From positions 18,283,635-18,347,634 of the forward strand of contig NC_052679.1 of the NCBI RefSeq assembly GCF_016802725.1: a stretch of 64,000 bases of DNA. Reading direction: 5' to 3'. Shown one piece after another: positions 45,760 through 59,160 of the stretch. The stretch is from Solenopsis invicta (lineage: Eukaryota; Arthropoda; Insecta; Hymenoptera; Formicidae). The notes beneath the pieces were generated by a model. That model did no database searches and was not told the DNA's origin. It worked only from the letters and a program-made list of their open reading frames with translations. Position 1 is the first letter of the stretch, and each line of letters starts with the position of its first letter. Position numbers and translations under genes: made by a program.

Positions 45760-48700
45760 AAGTTTTTTATGATTTACTATGATTTTATGATTTTATTATG
45801 ACTTACTAAATAGTATACATATATTAGCTGTACCTATACTCTCTTTCAAAAGTCGGAGACCGCAGTTTGGAAAATTACGACAGACATTACGGGGAGAAAG
45901 CATCATTAAACGCCTCTCGTGCCGCGCTATCGCGCCCGGCCACGTTACATCTGGCGCGTGGCTCCGATTGGGATTAATTCTCGCGGGACGCGTGGCGCAT
46001 GCACACCAGTCCGCCGGGATCGGCGAAAGAGCACCTGTCGATCCCCCGGACCGCTCTCGGCGAAACGCTCTTCCGAACGGATCATCGCGCGATTCAATTT
46101 GGAGCGAGCGCAGAAGTGCCGGCCGGATATCGAGGGCGCTCGCGCCTCACACAAAGCGCGCGTGCACCGGATCCGTACTACGTGCACGCAGTGACGTGAA
46201 TAGCATAAATTCGGGAAATCCTTGCGGAAAATTCCAGATTTTCGTTCTTTATCTGAAATTACTTCAAAGAGTCTCGCTCTTTCATCCCCCGGAATAATGT
46301 CAATGTTAATTTCGTTCTTAGATCCTACGAGCACTTTATAGCAGTGCAATAATTTGTAATGGTAATATTATAACACAACACACTCTAAAGGAAGCGAGAT
46401 TGTGTGGCTGACATGACTCAATGCCGTAATTATAGTAGATGACGAGTTCAGCATCCTTTATATGTTCTTTATTCCCTATTTTGTTTCCTTCCTTCTCTCG
46501 CTCCCTTCTGTCACTTCTTTTTACATGCTCGCCTTTTTTCCACGTCCTCTCTTTTTCTTCCTTCTTTGAAATTATATTAATATCCACAGAGCAATTTTTA
46601 ATGCTACAGCAGAATAAATTATTATTCTCTCTCGGAATAAATTGTTAATTTATTCCTTTATTGCATTCTACGTTTCTGTATCTTCTTTTTCTCCCTTTTC
46701 GTTTCAGTCTCCCGAGGAGTCTCCTTTTATACCCTGATCCCTCATGAATCAAGCCCCCCTCACCAGGCGGACCCCTCGGTTACGCCATTGCGTACGGTGC
46801 ATCCGCTTCCGATCCGTGTCGAGCTTCATACTAAAAAATATAGCGCGTAAGCGTTTTAATTAAGGCACATGATACGGGATAGCCGTTATAGATATTCGCC
46901 GGTATCGACTGTGCACATCCCGAGAGCTGTCCATTAAAATATTCAGGATCTGCACTTTTTGACGATCGCGAGAGCCCCCTCGCGCGTGTCCCCCTTTCGC
47001 TGTCGAAAAATCAATTTCGCCAGTCGTGTGACGTCAGCGCATCGAGCGAGGATTCGTCGTCGGGATGCGTTGTCGCTTCGTTCGTTCGTTCGTTGGGTTG
47101 TACGCCGACCCGTAACTTCGGGATGTAAATTTATCCCGCGGGGGTGTCGCGCGCGCGGTCAAAACGGGGGCGGCGGTGTCGCCAACGGCGGACATATTTT
47201 TACGGGGCGATCCGGTCGCGAGAGACCGGACCGCGAGTTTTTCGTTCTCAAGCTACATCTCGAGCGAAGTCGCTTGTGTCCTCTTCGAGTAATTTATTCT
47301 TCGCTATATTTTAATGCAGAGCAACTTTTTCGACTAAACTGCAAGGAAAAAATTTATCTTCAAACGAAAAAGGAATAGTAATAAAGTTTCTCAACTGCTT
47401 ACAAATATATTTCTTCCAAAAAAAATCTAAATCTTTTTTTACTATCTAAAACTTTTTGTGCGCGAATTTTTTATCGCCGTTATGTCACAAGAGAAAAGTT
47501 TCTTTCGCTCGCAGACAAAATTTTTATAGCTAATGTTGCATACGTCTGAGATTTAAAATAAAAGAGATATCCTCACCGAGACACGAGACGCAATAAAATG
47601 CACATAAAGAATAAATATAAAATTTTACATTCGTAATTTATCGCATGGTATTTTTTATGTAACATTCACATTAGTTTTTATGTTATATTAATATTTATCA
47701 CGGTTTATTGCACAGGAAAATTTTTTTTGAATTTTTCCTTTAACTATCGTACGAATATCATGCATTTAAAAATTATGACAAATGTCAAAGATGTAAGCTT
47801 GGTATAAGGAATAATTGACAAACTTAAAAGTTTAATCTATCGTAAACGGTGAAGGCCACCCCGCTCCCCCTCCACTTAATTGTAATCGAGTAATACCGTG
47901 TGTTATCTCGCGACATTTCAGCGCTCCGATATTTTATTTAACTTAGCGTGCACCGATATACAAACCGCATATTAGGAGCTCAGATCTCGTTCACGTTCGC
48001 CCGCATTTGTCCTGTCTGATTGGCCGCTACGCGGTGCGGCAGTCATTCTCTTATCGCGTATCGGCAATATTACATTTTAATTCTTATTGCTTTTACCTTA
48101 CTTTTATTGTCTGCCGTGTCTCGCCCGCCTCCGCCTCGTCGATCCATTCCGGCGAGCCCCCTTCTCGTTCGCGACCGTCGCGAATTGGCTCGCTAAAAAC
48201 GAAACTTCTCCCATTTAACCAATGCCGGCTCGCCATCCGCGACGATAGAAAGCCCGTAAGATTTATGTAAAAGCGCACCGTCTACGTCAGCTTTTGCGAG
48301 GCAATAATTCTGCCTCCACCGATCGCGCCGCAAAAATGCAGCCGAGAGATGTGATTGTCCCATCGCGTTTCCCACTGCTCATCTCCTACCATCACGAAGA
48401 AAAAGCCATTGTATCGTCGCAAAAAGGCGCAAACGATTTGTTGGTTATTCAGAAATGTTAATATGACGTGCGCGACGTATCGTGTAAGATTACTCGAAAT
48501 GAGTTTATTATCCTTTAATATCAAAAATCGGTAATCAATATCGTTTTGTATTTAGTAATCTGATTTGTGCATAATAGTCTCTGCGGGGGTATTAATTTCT
48601 CTTGAATTCCAAATGCATCCCTGTATCTTCCGTCGATTGAAACGCCATGTTAATTCCTTTCCGCGGCATATTGTATTAATATGCCTTTTTTTGGCGTGTC

Positions 48701-51345
48701 TCTTACTTTTAAAATGTATAAAATGTAGCTCAGGGTAATACACGTCGGCATTCATTTTGTGCATTGCGTGCAATTAAAACGTTCGCCAGAAGTTACAAAA
48801 GGAAGCGCGTTACGTCCGTGAATTTGTATTTACACGTGTTGCGCCCCGCGCCGGACACCCGCTGTTGCGGCGATCAATGGCGCAAATTAATATCGCAAAT
48901 TTAAAACGACGTTAAATGAAAAAGCGACGAGCCTTTTGCCGCAACCTAATATCGTAAAACCGTTGATAAAGTAGCCGCAAGCCGGGCGCGCTCGCTTTAT
49001 CGCGACCGTACATACGTACGTGTCCGTTCGCTCGAATGTGTGTCGGATGTGTAACGCGCGACGTTTCGGGCATCGCGATTTTTAATGCCCGCGGCGCATT
49101 CGCGCAATAATGCGCGGGCACGTGGTGAATGAGACGACGGTAATTCGCACGGGCGCGAGCGCGCGCGCTATCGAGAGTAAGAAGTCGTTTCTCCTCGCCC
49201 TCTTATCGACTCGCTCGAAAATTCAAAGACTCGCTCGTTCGCTCGACGGCGACGGCGCGTCTGTAAAATTTAATGAGCCGGTGAATACGTGTGTAAAGCG
49301 CGCGCGGTGATCGAAGGTCGTGCCGAGGCGAATCTTGCATGAGGTCAATTTGACTTCAACCATAGCGGAGATATTATTCTGGCGTTTCCAATTATTAAAT
49401 AGAAAACTATACATATACGCGATTCGCGAATTGAAATTATAACATTTTACACGACGACGGGGGGAGAGTTTTAGTTCGATGAATTATGTATCGTGTACGG
49501 AGAATAACTGACGTGGATTTTATCCGCACGCTAAAGAAAAAAACTTTACTATCAAATCACATGTTGCCACACACATATACACACATACACATACATAGGT
49601 AGGAGGAAAGAAATCTTATTAAACTTGTGCGCTTTTTTATGCTCTCCTGCACAATTTCGGCGTATAAATAGCCTTATTTTCCGGCAACCCGGAAATTTTT
49701 TAGCTCGCTACAAACTATCTAAAATAACACAGGGGCTCGCGCAGTCCGCGCGTTCGCGATCGTAAGAAGCAGGAGGGGGGGGGAGGGGGATAGGGAAAGG
49801 GGTTTGCGCATGGGGCTGTCGACGATACGACGACGAGGGACGTGCAAACGGCGAGGGTGCAGGGAGGGAATGATAAAGGGGTGGCGCGCGCTCGAAACGG
49901 AGGAAGAGAGGGTGTCTCGACGGAGGAAGAGGAGGCGGCGGTCGGTGGTGGAAAGCACCCCCCTCGACTGAAGAGGTGGCCGTGTGTGTGCTAGTGGTGG
50001 CACGAGCGCGCGCGACGGTGGTGGAAAGGGATTGTTTGAGAGCATCGACGAGGCAGACGGGGCCACTTGCCTCCGCTCGACACCCCTTTACACACGCCTA
50101 CTCTTTCGCTCTATCTCTGTCTCTCTTTCTCTCTCTCTTTCTCCCCTCCCCATCTTTCTCTCGTCGAGGCTGACGTCACCAGGCGGTACATACTTTTAAA
50201 CGAATAATGCGAATTGATTTCGCGATTGTCGTCGTCGGCCCGGCTCGCCGATACGCGATTTTCCGTTCCTCCCTCCCCCCCTCCCCCTCCTTTTTTTTAT
50301 CGTGGAGCTCTCGTACGCGGACGCTTGATACGTATCGAGCGATTCTTTTTGGTGCGCTATAGAAACAGAGCCTAGAGACAGCGGAGAATTAGTGACGCGA
50401 TATTTATTAAAACAGAAACCAATTCCCTGCAGCGCGGCCATTGCGATGGCTCGTACTAAATTGAATCCAGAGAATAGTTTTCTATAATAACGAGGAGGGA
50501 TTTATTAATTACATTACCCGTCGCATTATTGAATATAACGCGAACGTCTACGATCTTACGTGCGTAATTTAAAATATGACGAATGCCCGATAATCGCGGA
50601 ACGCATAATAAGCGTTTGAAGCTGCGACGAATTTGCAACGTAAGTACGATTACACAGTATCCTAAGATTAAATTCAGTGCTTTTTTTTTTCCTTCCCGAT
50701 GACACGGCAGACCTGCTGCATTGCACGGCGATTCTTCATTCCGCGATATTATCCGGTATCCCTCGATGACTGTTGTCAGCTACACGCGCCGCTAATTAAA
50801 AACGATACGAATCGTCCGACGGACAAAAGTAAAATGTCATGGCGGTAATACTGTGCCTCAGTCGAGAGCAATTATATCGGGGCCGTGTTACAACAGCGTT
50901 ACCGCTCCGCAACTACATCACTACTCTACCGTGACTTCTATGCGGCGCAATCGCGACGGCAGCAGCAACACGGTAGTAGCGGCCCGGCACACCATCAGCG
51001 GCAGAGCTACGGTGCGGCAACGTGCGCCAGAAAAACCATTCATCGCGCGAACAAGCGGCTCTTTTGGCAGCTCGAACGTACCACGCGATATGCACGCCGG
51101 AAGGCCAGGAGAGCGTAGTGCTACGATTCATTTCCCTCTTTTTTTTTCCACCTGCCCATCCGCACGCCCGCTCTTTTCCCAACGGGCGAAGTGTACGCAC
51201 CGCCGCGCCGTACGTACTATCGCCGTGGTGTTTAAACCGCGATCGCGTAACTGCGAGCATGCGGGAAGCGGCATGCTGCATAATCCGCCCTTTACAAATT
51301 CGTCGCACGCGCGCGCGCAACGAGGACCACGTGCTACCTCGCCCT
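45760..51345. other. Unannotated region, alternating AT-rich and CpG-rich
   Basis: GC-rich patches at about 45900-46200, 46950-47280, 48840-49330 and 49730-51345 contain open frames on both strands that mirror each other and show no domain. No intact gene or clear element ends were identified. Confidence 0.5.
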
Positions 51346-52230
51346 TAACCCTTTCGTGGTCGAGATTACGCGCACCCGAGGTTGTTGATCTTAATTTTTA
51401 CAGACTCCGCGACGGGCGGGAGGTCCACCTTCTTTATGCGAAAATTTTATCCAAAATTACGTAATTTCGTACATTTTAATATAAACGATATAAAAAAATA
51501 TATCTAATAAATTAGCGAAAAAGGAAAGAAAGAATGTACGAAATTGGAAGAAAAAGGCTTAAGAGAGATACGAGATTCAAGATTTTCAAAAAAAGATGCT
51601 AAAGCTTATCAAATTAAAAAACGTAAAAAGTTTATCAAATTAAAACGGAAAATGGATCTTAATAATACTTTCTAAAATGAATATAAAAAACTCGTGAAAA
51701 AAAACTTAAATTTGAAAAAGATATTCTCGTTAATTTAACGATGAAAATGTAAGGTATAAAGTTCCCAACGTTTAGCGAACGTTTTTCTTTCGAACGTTTT
51801 TCAGGCGACAGCGAACCAGCCGAGATACTCGATCCCACGATTTCCTTGCTTTCTTCTTTTTTTTTTGATGCAGATTGCGCGAGTACACATAGGCGTAGAT
51901 GTTATCTATTCCGCGCCGACAAAAGTTCAAATTACTTCGTTAAAACCCGATCGAGAGTTATCTCAAACAATCTCGGAGCCCGCAGACGTGACACCGATGA
52001 CGCAATTTCCAGCTACGAGTCTAAAACGTTACGCGAGACTTGCATGCGTTCTCGCATTCGTTGAAAATCTGTATTGTGTTGTAACTAAATGTGTTTTTCC
52101 ATGTCGCCCATTAAGTATTTCGTCATCCTGTATGACGAGCGTTCAGGCATTAATCCCTTTATTCTCGAGATTAGAAAATGATCTAAGCACATGTTCGACA
52201 AGATATTCCTATTTGATCAAGTTTCAAACG
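51346..52230. other. Unannotated region
   Basis: Starts with a TTAACCCTTTCGTGG word (51343-51357) that could be the end of another TTAA element, but I could not find its partner. The rest is AT-rich. Nothing else recognised. Confidence 0.5.
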
Positions 52231-52232
52231 TA

Positions 52233-52780
52233 TCGGGTGTACAACTTAATTCTCGGCTTTTTTAAAGAAAATATTTATGAATAATCTTTCAATCTTCGAA
52301 ATAGTCTCCATTACTTTCTATAAACTTCTGCTATCTTTGGGATAACTGGGGAAATCCTCTTCGGAAGAAGGATGGTGGTTTTGAATTGATGAACTCGTCG
52401 GTGCTTCTGCCGACCTCTTCGGAAGACTTGAAGTGAGAATCAACCAGGTGATGTTGCAGGAGTTGGAAGAGATGATAATCCGAAGGGTCGAAATCGGGAA
52501 GAATACGCCGCATAAGGAAGAATTTCCCGACCCAAGTCGAAGATGATTTCCAAGGTTGTTTTTGCCGTGTGCGTCCGCGTATGGTCACGGAGCGGAACCC
52601 AACGCTTTTTGAATCCTACCGAGCTCATATACGTTTCAAAATCGCTTATTGGCTCACTATAAATGCATTTGTAAGCTCTAATTAAGTCTGACAAGGATTT
52701 TCTTCTAAAAAGTTGCTCCAATTCTTCGTCTACAACTCTCTTCGGTTATCCAGAGCGTTCGTCATCTTGGAGATTAAAAT
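52233..52780 (-). pseudogene. Decayed mariner element, 3' half of transposase plus one terminal repeat
   Basis: On the minus strand, frames with interruptions carry THTAKTTLEIIFDLGREILP, then DFDPSDYHLFQLLQHHLVD, then a KFIESNGDYFED end (stop at about 52289). These are the C-terminal half of a mariner transposase. At least one frameshift separates the HTAKTTLEII part from the DPSDYHLF part, and a Trp codon in the terminal WQK motif is a stop. Just beyond the end, 52233-52262 (CGGGTGTACAACTTAATTCT and on) looks like a mariner terminal inverted repeat. The other half was lost; the CAGTGA-rich element begins 50 bases away. Confidence 0.75.
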
Positions 52781-52831
52781 TGCCATCCCTAAACTTTTGA
52801 AATCATTTTTTACGTGTTCTATAAGATACAG

Positions 52832-53300
52832 TACTCTCTTAATTTAAATCAGTGAAAACTCACTGATTTGCAGTGCATATTCACTGTTTGCTGCAGTTAT
52901 AAGTATACCACTGCGAATCAGTGAATATTCACTGTTTGTACCAGTGACATTGCCTCGTCACTGTCTAAATCAGTGAGTTTCCAATAACCTGTATAATTAC
53001 TTACAGTAGTTACGTCTTCAGCATTAATCGACTATTATTAATGTGCATATTAATACTTACCTCGGGGCTATGAGTTCATGATGTAAAACACAAACTGGAC
53101 ATACACCACTTGTCAAATAGAGTACAAAATCAAACTCGACCTTATACCGCCGGACAAACGCATTTATAATCGGATAAACGCATTTTGGCGGGATTTCACT
53201 ATTTCATCAGTGAATTTGTCATAGTTCACTGATTGTTTAGTGAAATATTGAGTCTCTGATGGAATCAGTGAAAATTTCACTGATTTAAATTAAGAGAGTA
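52832..53300. mobile_element. CAGTGA-rich non-autonomous element, family F copy 1
   Basis: A 26-base perfect terminal inverted repeat (TACTCTCTTAATTTAAATCA and on at 52832; its complement ending at 53300) bounds 469 bases. TA at each end may be the target duplication. The interior is rich in TCAGTGA and TCACTGA words in both orientations, especially near the ends. There is no coding capacity. Confidence 0.8.
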
Positions 53301-54064
53301 TTTACATTTAAGGCCGAGTAAATCATTTCTTTAGCCTCAGTGGTATTTTTCTTTAGTTGAAATGCGAAAAGGATTCAGTGTTTCAGATGCGGCTTTTTGA
53401 ACATCTTTCTACCTTTTATTACTTTTTTTTTTTTAAGGTTATAACAGCAGTACCGTCAACTATTCCTTATACCTCATTTTAAAGTCAAAGGATGACGCTT
53501 TAAAACGACTATACGACGGGGAAAAAAATTAAATTTGAATAGGTGCTGTAGTTGATTAAATGCAAGGAGAGAATAAAGTTGTATATCTAATATATATGTT
53601 TAAAACTTTTGGAGCTACAGAATATTTCTCCAATTTGAACATTCTGTATTGAAAATACTTATTAAAGCGACAAGGGCGAGCAGGGAAAGGGGGGGAGAGC
53701 GGGTTTTCATTAAGATAAGCCGACGTTTCCCTTTTATGATTTAAAAATTCACTCGCTCCAAGTAGTCCGTCGTAAAAGAGGAAACCGATAACGTCGTTAC
53801 TCGTCTTTCCTTCGCTCGGCCGGCCGTTGGGCGACGCCGCGGATACGTTAAATAGATTAATCGCTTATGACGCATCGATCGAGTGCGACTAGCGAGCGCG
53901 CGCATGTCCCCGCTCCTTTTTCTCCTCGGGAAATTGCTATCGGTCTTTGAGAATTAAACTTGGCCTCGGCCCACCGCGCCGCGTCGAAGAGGGGACGAAC
54001 GGCAGGATGGTGGATTCATCATAAACGAGACGATGCTCCAGGAGGGAAGAGACGAGAATGCAGG

Positions 54065-54163
<99 letters not shown>

Positions 54164-56980
54164 TGTGCTTCGCGCGGCGAGAGATGCCGGGGACATTAAT
54201 TCCGGAGTCGATCTTCTTCCGACAAAACGAATCGACGAAATCGGCGGAATCAGTCGCGAGCGTACCTGGCGTCGACAGCTAGAGAACTTCGGCGATTTTT
54301 ATGTGATAATTTTATATCGGAAATTTAATTCTCTCTCTCTTTCTCTCTCTCTCTTTTTCTCGTAAATTTGTAGGTTCTCTTCAAACGTGACTCTTCACGC
54401 TCGATATAACCTTCATGATTCATAAATTTTTGCGTCATTTCTATATGTTGATCTAATTAAACCTGGTTAAGGTTAAGAGGAATTAAGAGTCGTTTGTTTT
54501 TCAAAGAGTTACTCTCCCGAATGAAAATCGAATGATTTTGATTCTCTCCCGCGAGAAGATCAAGAATGGAGAGGAAAATATCACACATCATTTCTGGCTT
54601 TAATAAATCTCTCTTTGCCTCCATTCTTCCTCTTTCCTTCTCATGCCGCTCAGCCCCCTATTGTTCATCCGGTATTTTACCCTCTGTTCCCGGCGCGGAC
54701 CGAGGCGCGAGCATTCGCTAAAGAAAAGAGAAGCGGATCGGCTAATTGCGCCGCGGCCGTAAAAATGGGGGGCCCGACCTGCCTACGTCGTAATCGAAAT
54801 TCCTTTCCGTAACGCGATAAGATAACCGGCGGGTTCGGTAACGTGAATCCGAGCGGGCGCACGATTCGAAACGAAGACGGACGACGTTATTTTATAACGA
54901 GAGCCACGGAACAGCGTCCGCGCGCTATAGCGAATACTTTAGGCCGAGCGCCACGTCATGCTTGAAGTATCGCTCGCGTACGGACTAGTGCCGCAACATT
55001 ACAAATGTACCGCCAATGTCGAAGTGCACAAAGATTCTTCACGACTTTATGTCACTTCAAGGCTCCAACAATGTCTCGCGCTTCCCTCTTCGAAATATGA
55101 TGATCGCGCTTAACTTTTAATAAAGTAAAACGCAGCTGAACTGGACACACACTCGTAGAACTAAGGGGCGATAGTACCGTTGCGATGTGTGTCGCAGAAA
55201 CTTTTACGGCGCTACATCCAGCGATAGAATTACGCCGAGGCGACGAACCTGCCAAAACTCCTGATGGGTGATGGTATTTTGATACTTGATAAAGGTGTTC
55301 TGTTCTCGAAAAGAAAACTCATGTCAGCTAAAAGGGCGCTCTTCCGTGTGAATGACACGCAACAAGCTAGTAAACCGGATTGAGGTGTGAATATTCTCTT
55401 GACAACCAAAAGGAAGTGTCGCACCTTTCGTCGAAAACAATACTGTTATTCTCAAACATTAGTTGGTTACGAAATCGATAGCTTTAGAGAAAGGAGAGTT
55501 CTCGAATATTCAGGTATCGCAAAGTAGTTCTTGTTATAAAGCAAAGAATAATATTTAGAAGCATATTGAAATTATGTATAAATAAAATTAGAGAAAGTGG
55601 GACAGTCTAAGCTCGAGATTGGAAAGGAAATATCGTTGTCTTTAAATAGCGATATTAGACTTTCGAGGTTAATGCTTTTAAGAATGTCTCGAGATTTTTT
55701 AATATTTTAAATTACTGTTATACGAATTTAGTTTCAATAAAGGACCTTGAAATATTGATATTAAAATGTCGGGCCTGAAAAAGGTAAACGGTACTGTCGC
55801 GATGTCTCGGTATTGTTAGCATCTGTTTCTCTACGATGAGTGAGCGCGCGCGATATCGAGATCAGCCCGAAATCGATCGTCTCGTGACGACTGTACGGCT
55901 AATGCAGTCAGCCGAGTCTCCTTACTGCGTGAGAGGCTTCGACCCCTTCGTGGTAGTGGTACCGAACGAATGGTGACGCCGAAATACAATCCGTCGTCGG
56001 TTCCCGAAGTGGCTTCCTCCGGCACTTTTTCTGGAGCTTCCGCTGAAGTTGTCGGTGGAGCGGAGCGACGCAGGTAATACGACTTGCCCCCTTTAATGAG
56101 GGTTACGAGAGTGTGCGATGAACGATTTTCGCGAGTCCTTCTCTTTACATAGTAATGGATAGCGATGGCAAACTCCGCGGGACACGTGCAACGTTCCTTT
56201 AGAAAATAACATTTTCCTTCGTATGAGGTAAAACGATAAGCCTCGATCCATTCAGGTATATTCTTCGAATTTCCTGCCGTTAATCCTTTATGTCCAACGT
56301 GCCGAAGAGAGAAATAAAAATTTGATGGCGTGTTTATCGATTTTTTTTTCCTAGAAGAGCGCTTTAAATGGTGCAGTCATGGATGTTTAAGAAGTCAATA
56401 TTTTCTGGACGCTATTTGGAAAGAATGGTTTCCATTCCAGAGGGAAAGAGAGAGAGAGAGAGAGAAAGAGAGCGAAGGGACGCGCCGACGTACTCTTTAG
56501 GAAATCCCAGAGTCAACAGAACATTCGTTGCCGTGTTATTAGACGCGAGACCGTATTGGACCGTGAGCAAAGAGTCGAATGCATGGTTTTTTTTTCGACT
56601 TAAAATAATGTTATAGAACGAGAGCGTGTTAATCGCGCGCGCTTGTCGCCTTTCTCGACAAAAAGAGAATTCTACAAGCTCTGTTACGCAAACGTGCGAT
56701 AAAACAAAGTCTCTGTCGGCGGAGCGACGAGAGGCCTGCGCCGTTCGATGGTTGTAACTTGAATGGTTTTAACGGCTCGGAATTGTACCCATAAAGGCCA
56801 GGGAATGCACCGACGGACGGCGCGACAGCGCGCGGGGATTATGAAGATTGGCGTACATTAACGCGTACATACGGTTACACACGTAATCGAGCGAGCGATG
56901 AACTCGTATTAGCGTTTTCCCTCGATTAATCTCACCTCTGATCCGATCACGCCGCGTGTGACGCTATTAATCATTTTCCC
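53301..56980. other. Unannotated region
   Basis: Apart from the GT microsatellite at 54066-54168, short GA and TC tracts and mixed CpG-rich DNA, I recognise nothing. No splice-supported exon was found. Confidence 0.55.
54066..54168. repeat. Long GT dinucleotide microsatellite
   Basis: About 103 bases of TG units with a single TA interruption near the right end. Confidence 0.97.
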
Positions 56981-57127
56981 TTTTGCAATCTCTCCGCGAC
57001 TCTCAATTACAACTCACCGTGTATACGCGACACGCGATGACGTGTTACATCGCCGTTAAACGTGGTAAATCGGCAATTAAGAGGCCCACCCGACTGTGCG
57101 GGGAGGAGGGGACTATGGGACTTGGCC

Positions 57128-57169
<42 letters not shown>

Positions 57170-58876
57170 CTGCTCGTCGTCGCTGTCTCGAAAGGAAGCA
57201 TCGATCCGTCCCGCGACGACCTCTCTCTCTCTCCCTCTCTCATCGAAAAAAAGCCGAGACGCAAAGAATCGAAGGAAAAAAAAGAGAGAAGATGGAAAAA
57301 GTGCTCGGTAGGGGTGAGGGGTGGGGCGAGGAGAAAAGTAAGTACGAGAGGGGCGCGGCGGAGTCAGCGCAAGATGGATTTCCGCGAAGTTCGTGCGGGC
57401 CTTAACTCGCGAAAAATGTCAAAGCGAGTAGAAGAATAGGCCGAGAGTACGAATGGGATGGGGAGGCGGCGAGAGGGGGACAGAGAGAGAAAAGGGGAAT
57501 CGTCCGCGGGGTACTTGGTAGGTGAGGTAAAGAGGGTGGCGAGACGTCGCCCCTTTTTGTATACGCGTGGGGGACCGCTCGTTCGGACGCATGTGTAAGT
57601 GTATCTACGTATTTAAGATCCGAGGGATGCGAGGCGAAGGGGACGAGAGAACGCGAGCGCGGGTAGGCCGAGGAGGAAACCGAGAAGAGGGGTTCGCCGA
57701 GGGGGCCGCCGCGCCGCGTCGCGCCGCGCCGTGCCGCGCGCCTGGTAGGAATCGCATGACGGAGAGGGTACGCGCTCGGGATCCCGCGCTGGTGGGGATG
57801 ATTGTCAAAACAGGGCTGCAAGACGCTACGAAAAATGTTCATATTTATGGCACTATTTCCGCCGCTTCGAGCCCTACCACCGCCGACGCGCCTCTCGCGA
57901 ATCGCTCTCCTGTGTACCCCTTTTCCTCGCCGCCCCCCTTGTTCGCTCGCTCGCTCGCTTGCTCGCACGCTCGGCTTCTCCTCACCCCCGCCGCCCAGAT
58001 CTTCTTCTCTACGTTCCCCTACCGCCGTCGTTTCGCGAAACGCACGTCGGTTCTTACTTCCTCTCCTCGACTCGTCGTCGTTGCGCGCCTCCGTGTGTAC
58101 CCTCTTTGCACCCCTCCACGTCCTCTTTCGTCATCCCCACCTGATCGCTCCACTCCGGTCGGAAGGGGGGCCCCACCACACGGCGGGCGCGCACAGCGGG
58201 GCGCAATCGCCCCCACCGCCGCGGGCACCACTTTAATGTTACATTAATAAAAAGCAACAATCAATATCTTCCCCGTAAAAAATTTTAATCTATAACAGAG
58301 AGAATTCTCTACCCCTGCCTCTATCCAACACCCTCCCGTCCGCCTCCCCGTCCCCCTTCCCCTCCCCCTCGGCCACCCTCTCGCTCGCCTGCCCACCAGT
58401 CCGACCGATCCCCTCTCCACCGTCGTGTGCCTTCTCTCCCGCGCCTCTCCGCCGCCCTCTTGAGGAAAGCGCGGAGCCGTCGCGCGGCTCGGAGGTCCTC
58501 AGTATCGTGCCTAGGCTCTACGCGTACCCCGCGACTCTCTCACGCTCCGTGCCCGCGCGCGCGACGGAGCGAGAGCTCAAACGCCGCGTTACACGCGAGA
58601 GAGGTATATACACAAACGCCGCGTCGCGCCGCGCCGCGCCGCGCCGCTTGGCATCGTGTCGCGCCACGCCGCGCTGTGCCGTGCCGCGCAGAGTGCCCCG
58701 CGCTACACCGCACCCCCGCTCATCTCGTCGCGGGAGGACGCGCGTTGCCGCGCGCGAGGAGAGAGAGAGGTGCCCTTCGCTGTCCAATTACACGTGCCCT
58801 TTGCTCGCGATCGCCTCGCATCTCTCGTTCCCGTCCGTGCCGACTTTCGATTCTTCCTTTTCCTTTTTCATTCCTT

Positions 58877-58909
<33 letters not shown>

Positions 58910-59129
58910 TTTTCTTCTCTTCCTCCGGTCTCCTTCCCGTCTCGCAGTCTCGTCTTTGTTCGCCTCTCGCCGAGTGTCCTCAAATGCCATAATGTTGTGG
59001 CTTGTGCCTTGTAGCTTTGTCTTTTCTCCGGCGTTATTAGAGTTTTGTTATTGGACGAACTTATCAGTTTCTTATAATGATTATTGCTATCGTTCGTTGG
59101 GGATTTGATCCCGGGGCATAAAAATAAAT

Positions 59130-59160
<31 letters not shown>

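Noticed and set aside
46680..46815. Sequence resembling the edge of a dispersed repeat (CACCAGGCGGACCCCTCGG)
   Set aside because: No second copy in the window and no structural signature, so I did not annotate it.
50853..51464. 203-codon plus-strand frame
   Set aside because: A frame of similar size is open on the opposite strand and another in an overlapping frame; no conserved motif was recognised.
54033..54365. Cys-Val repeat frame
   Set aside because: It is only the translation of the GT microsatellite.
57567..59014. Long overlapping frames of about 190-230 codons
   Set aside because: They are Arg/Ala/Ser/Pro-rich on both strands in a CpG-rich block and contain CT and GCGCC repeats; typical compositional artefacts.
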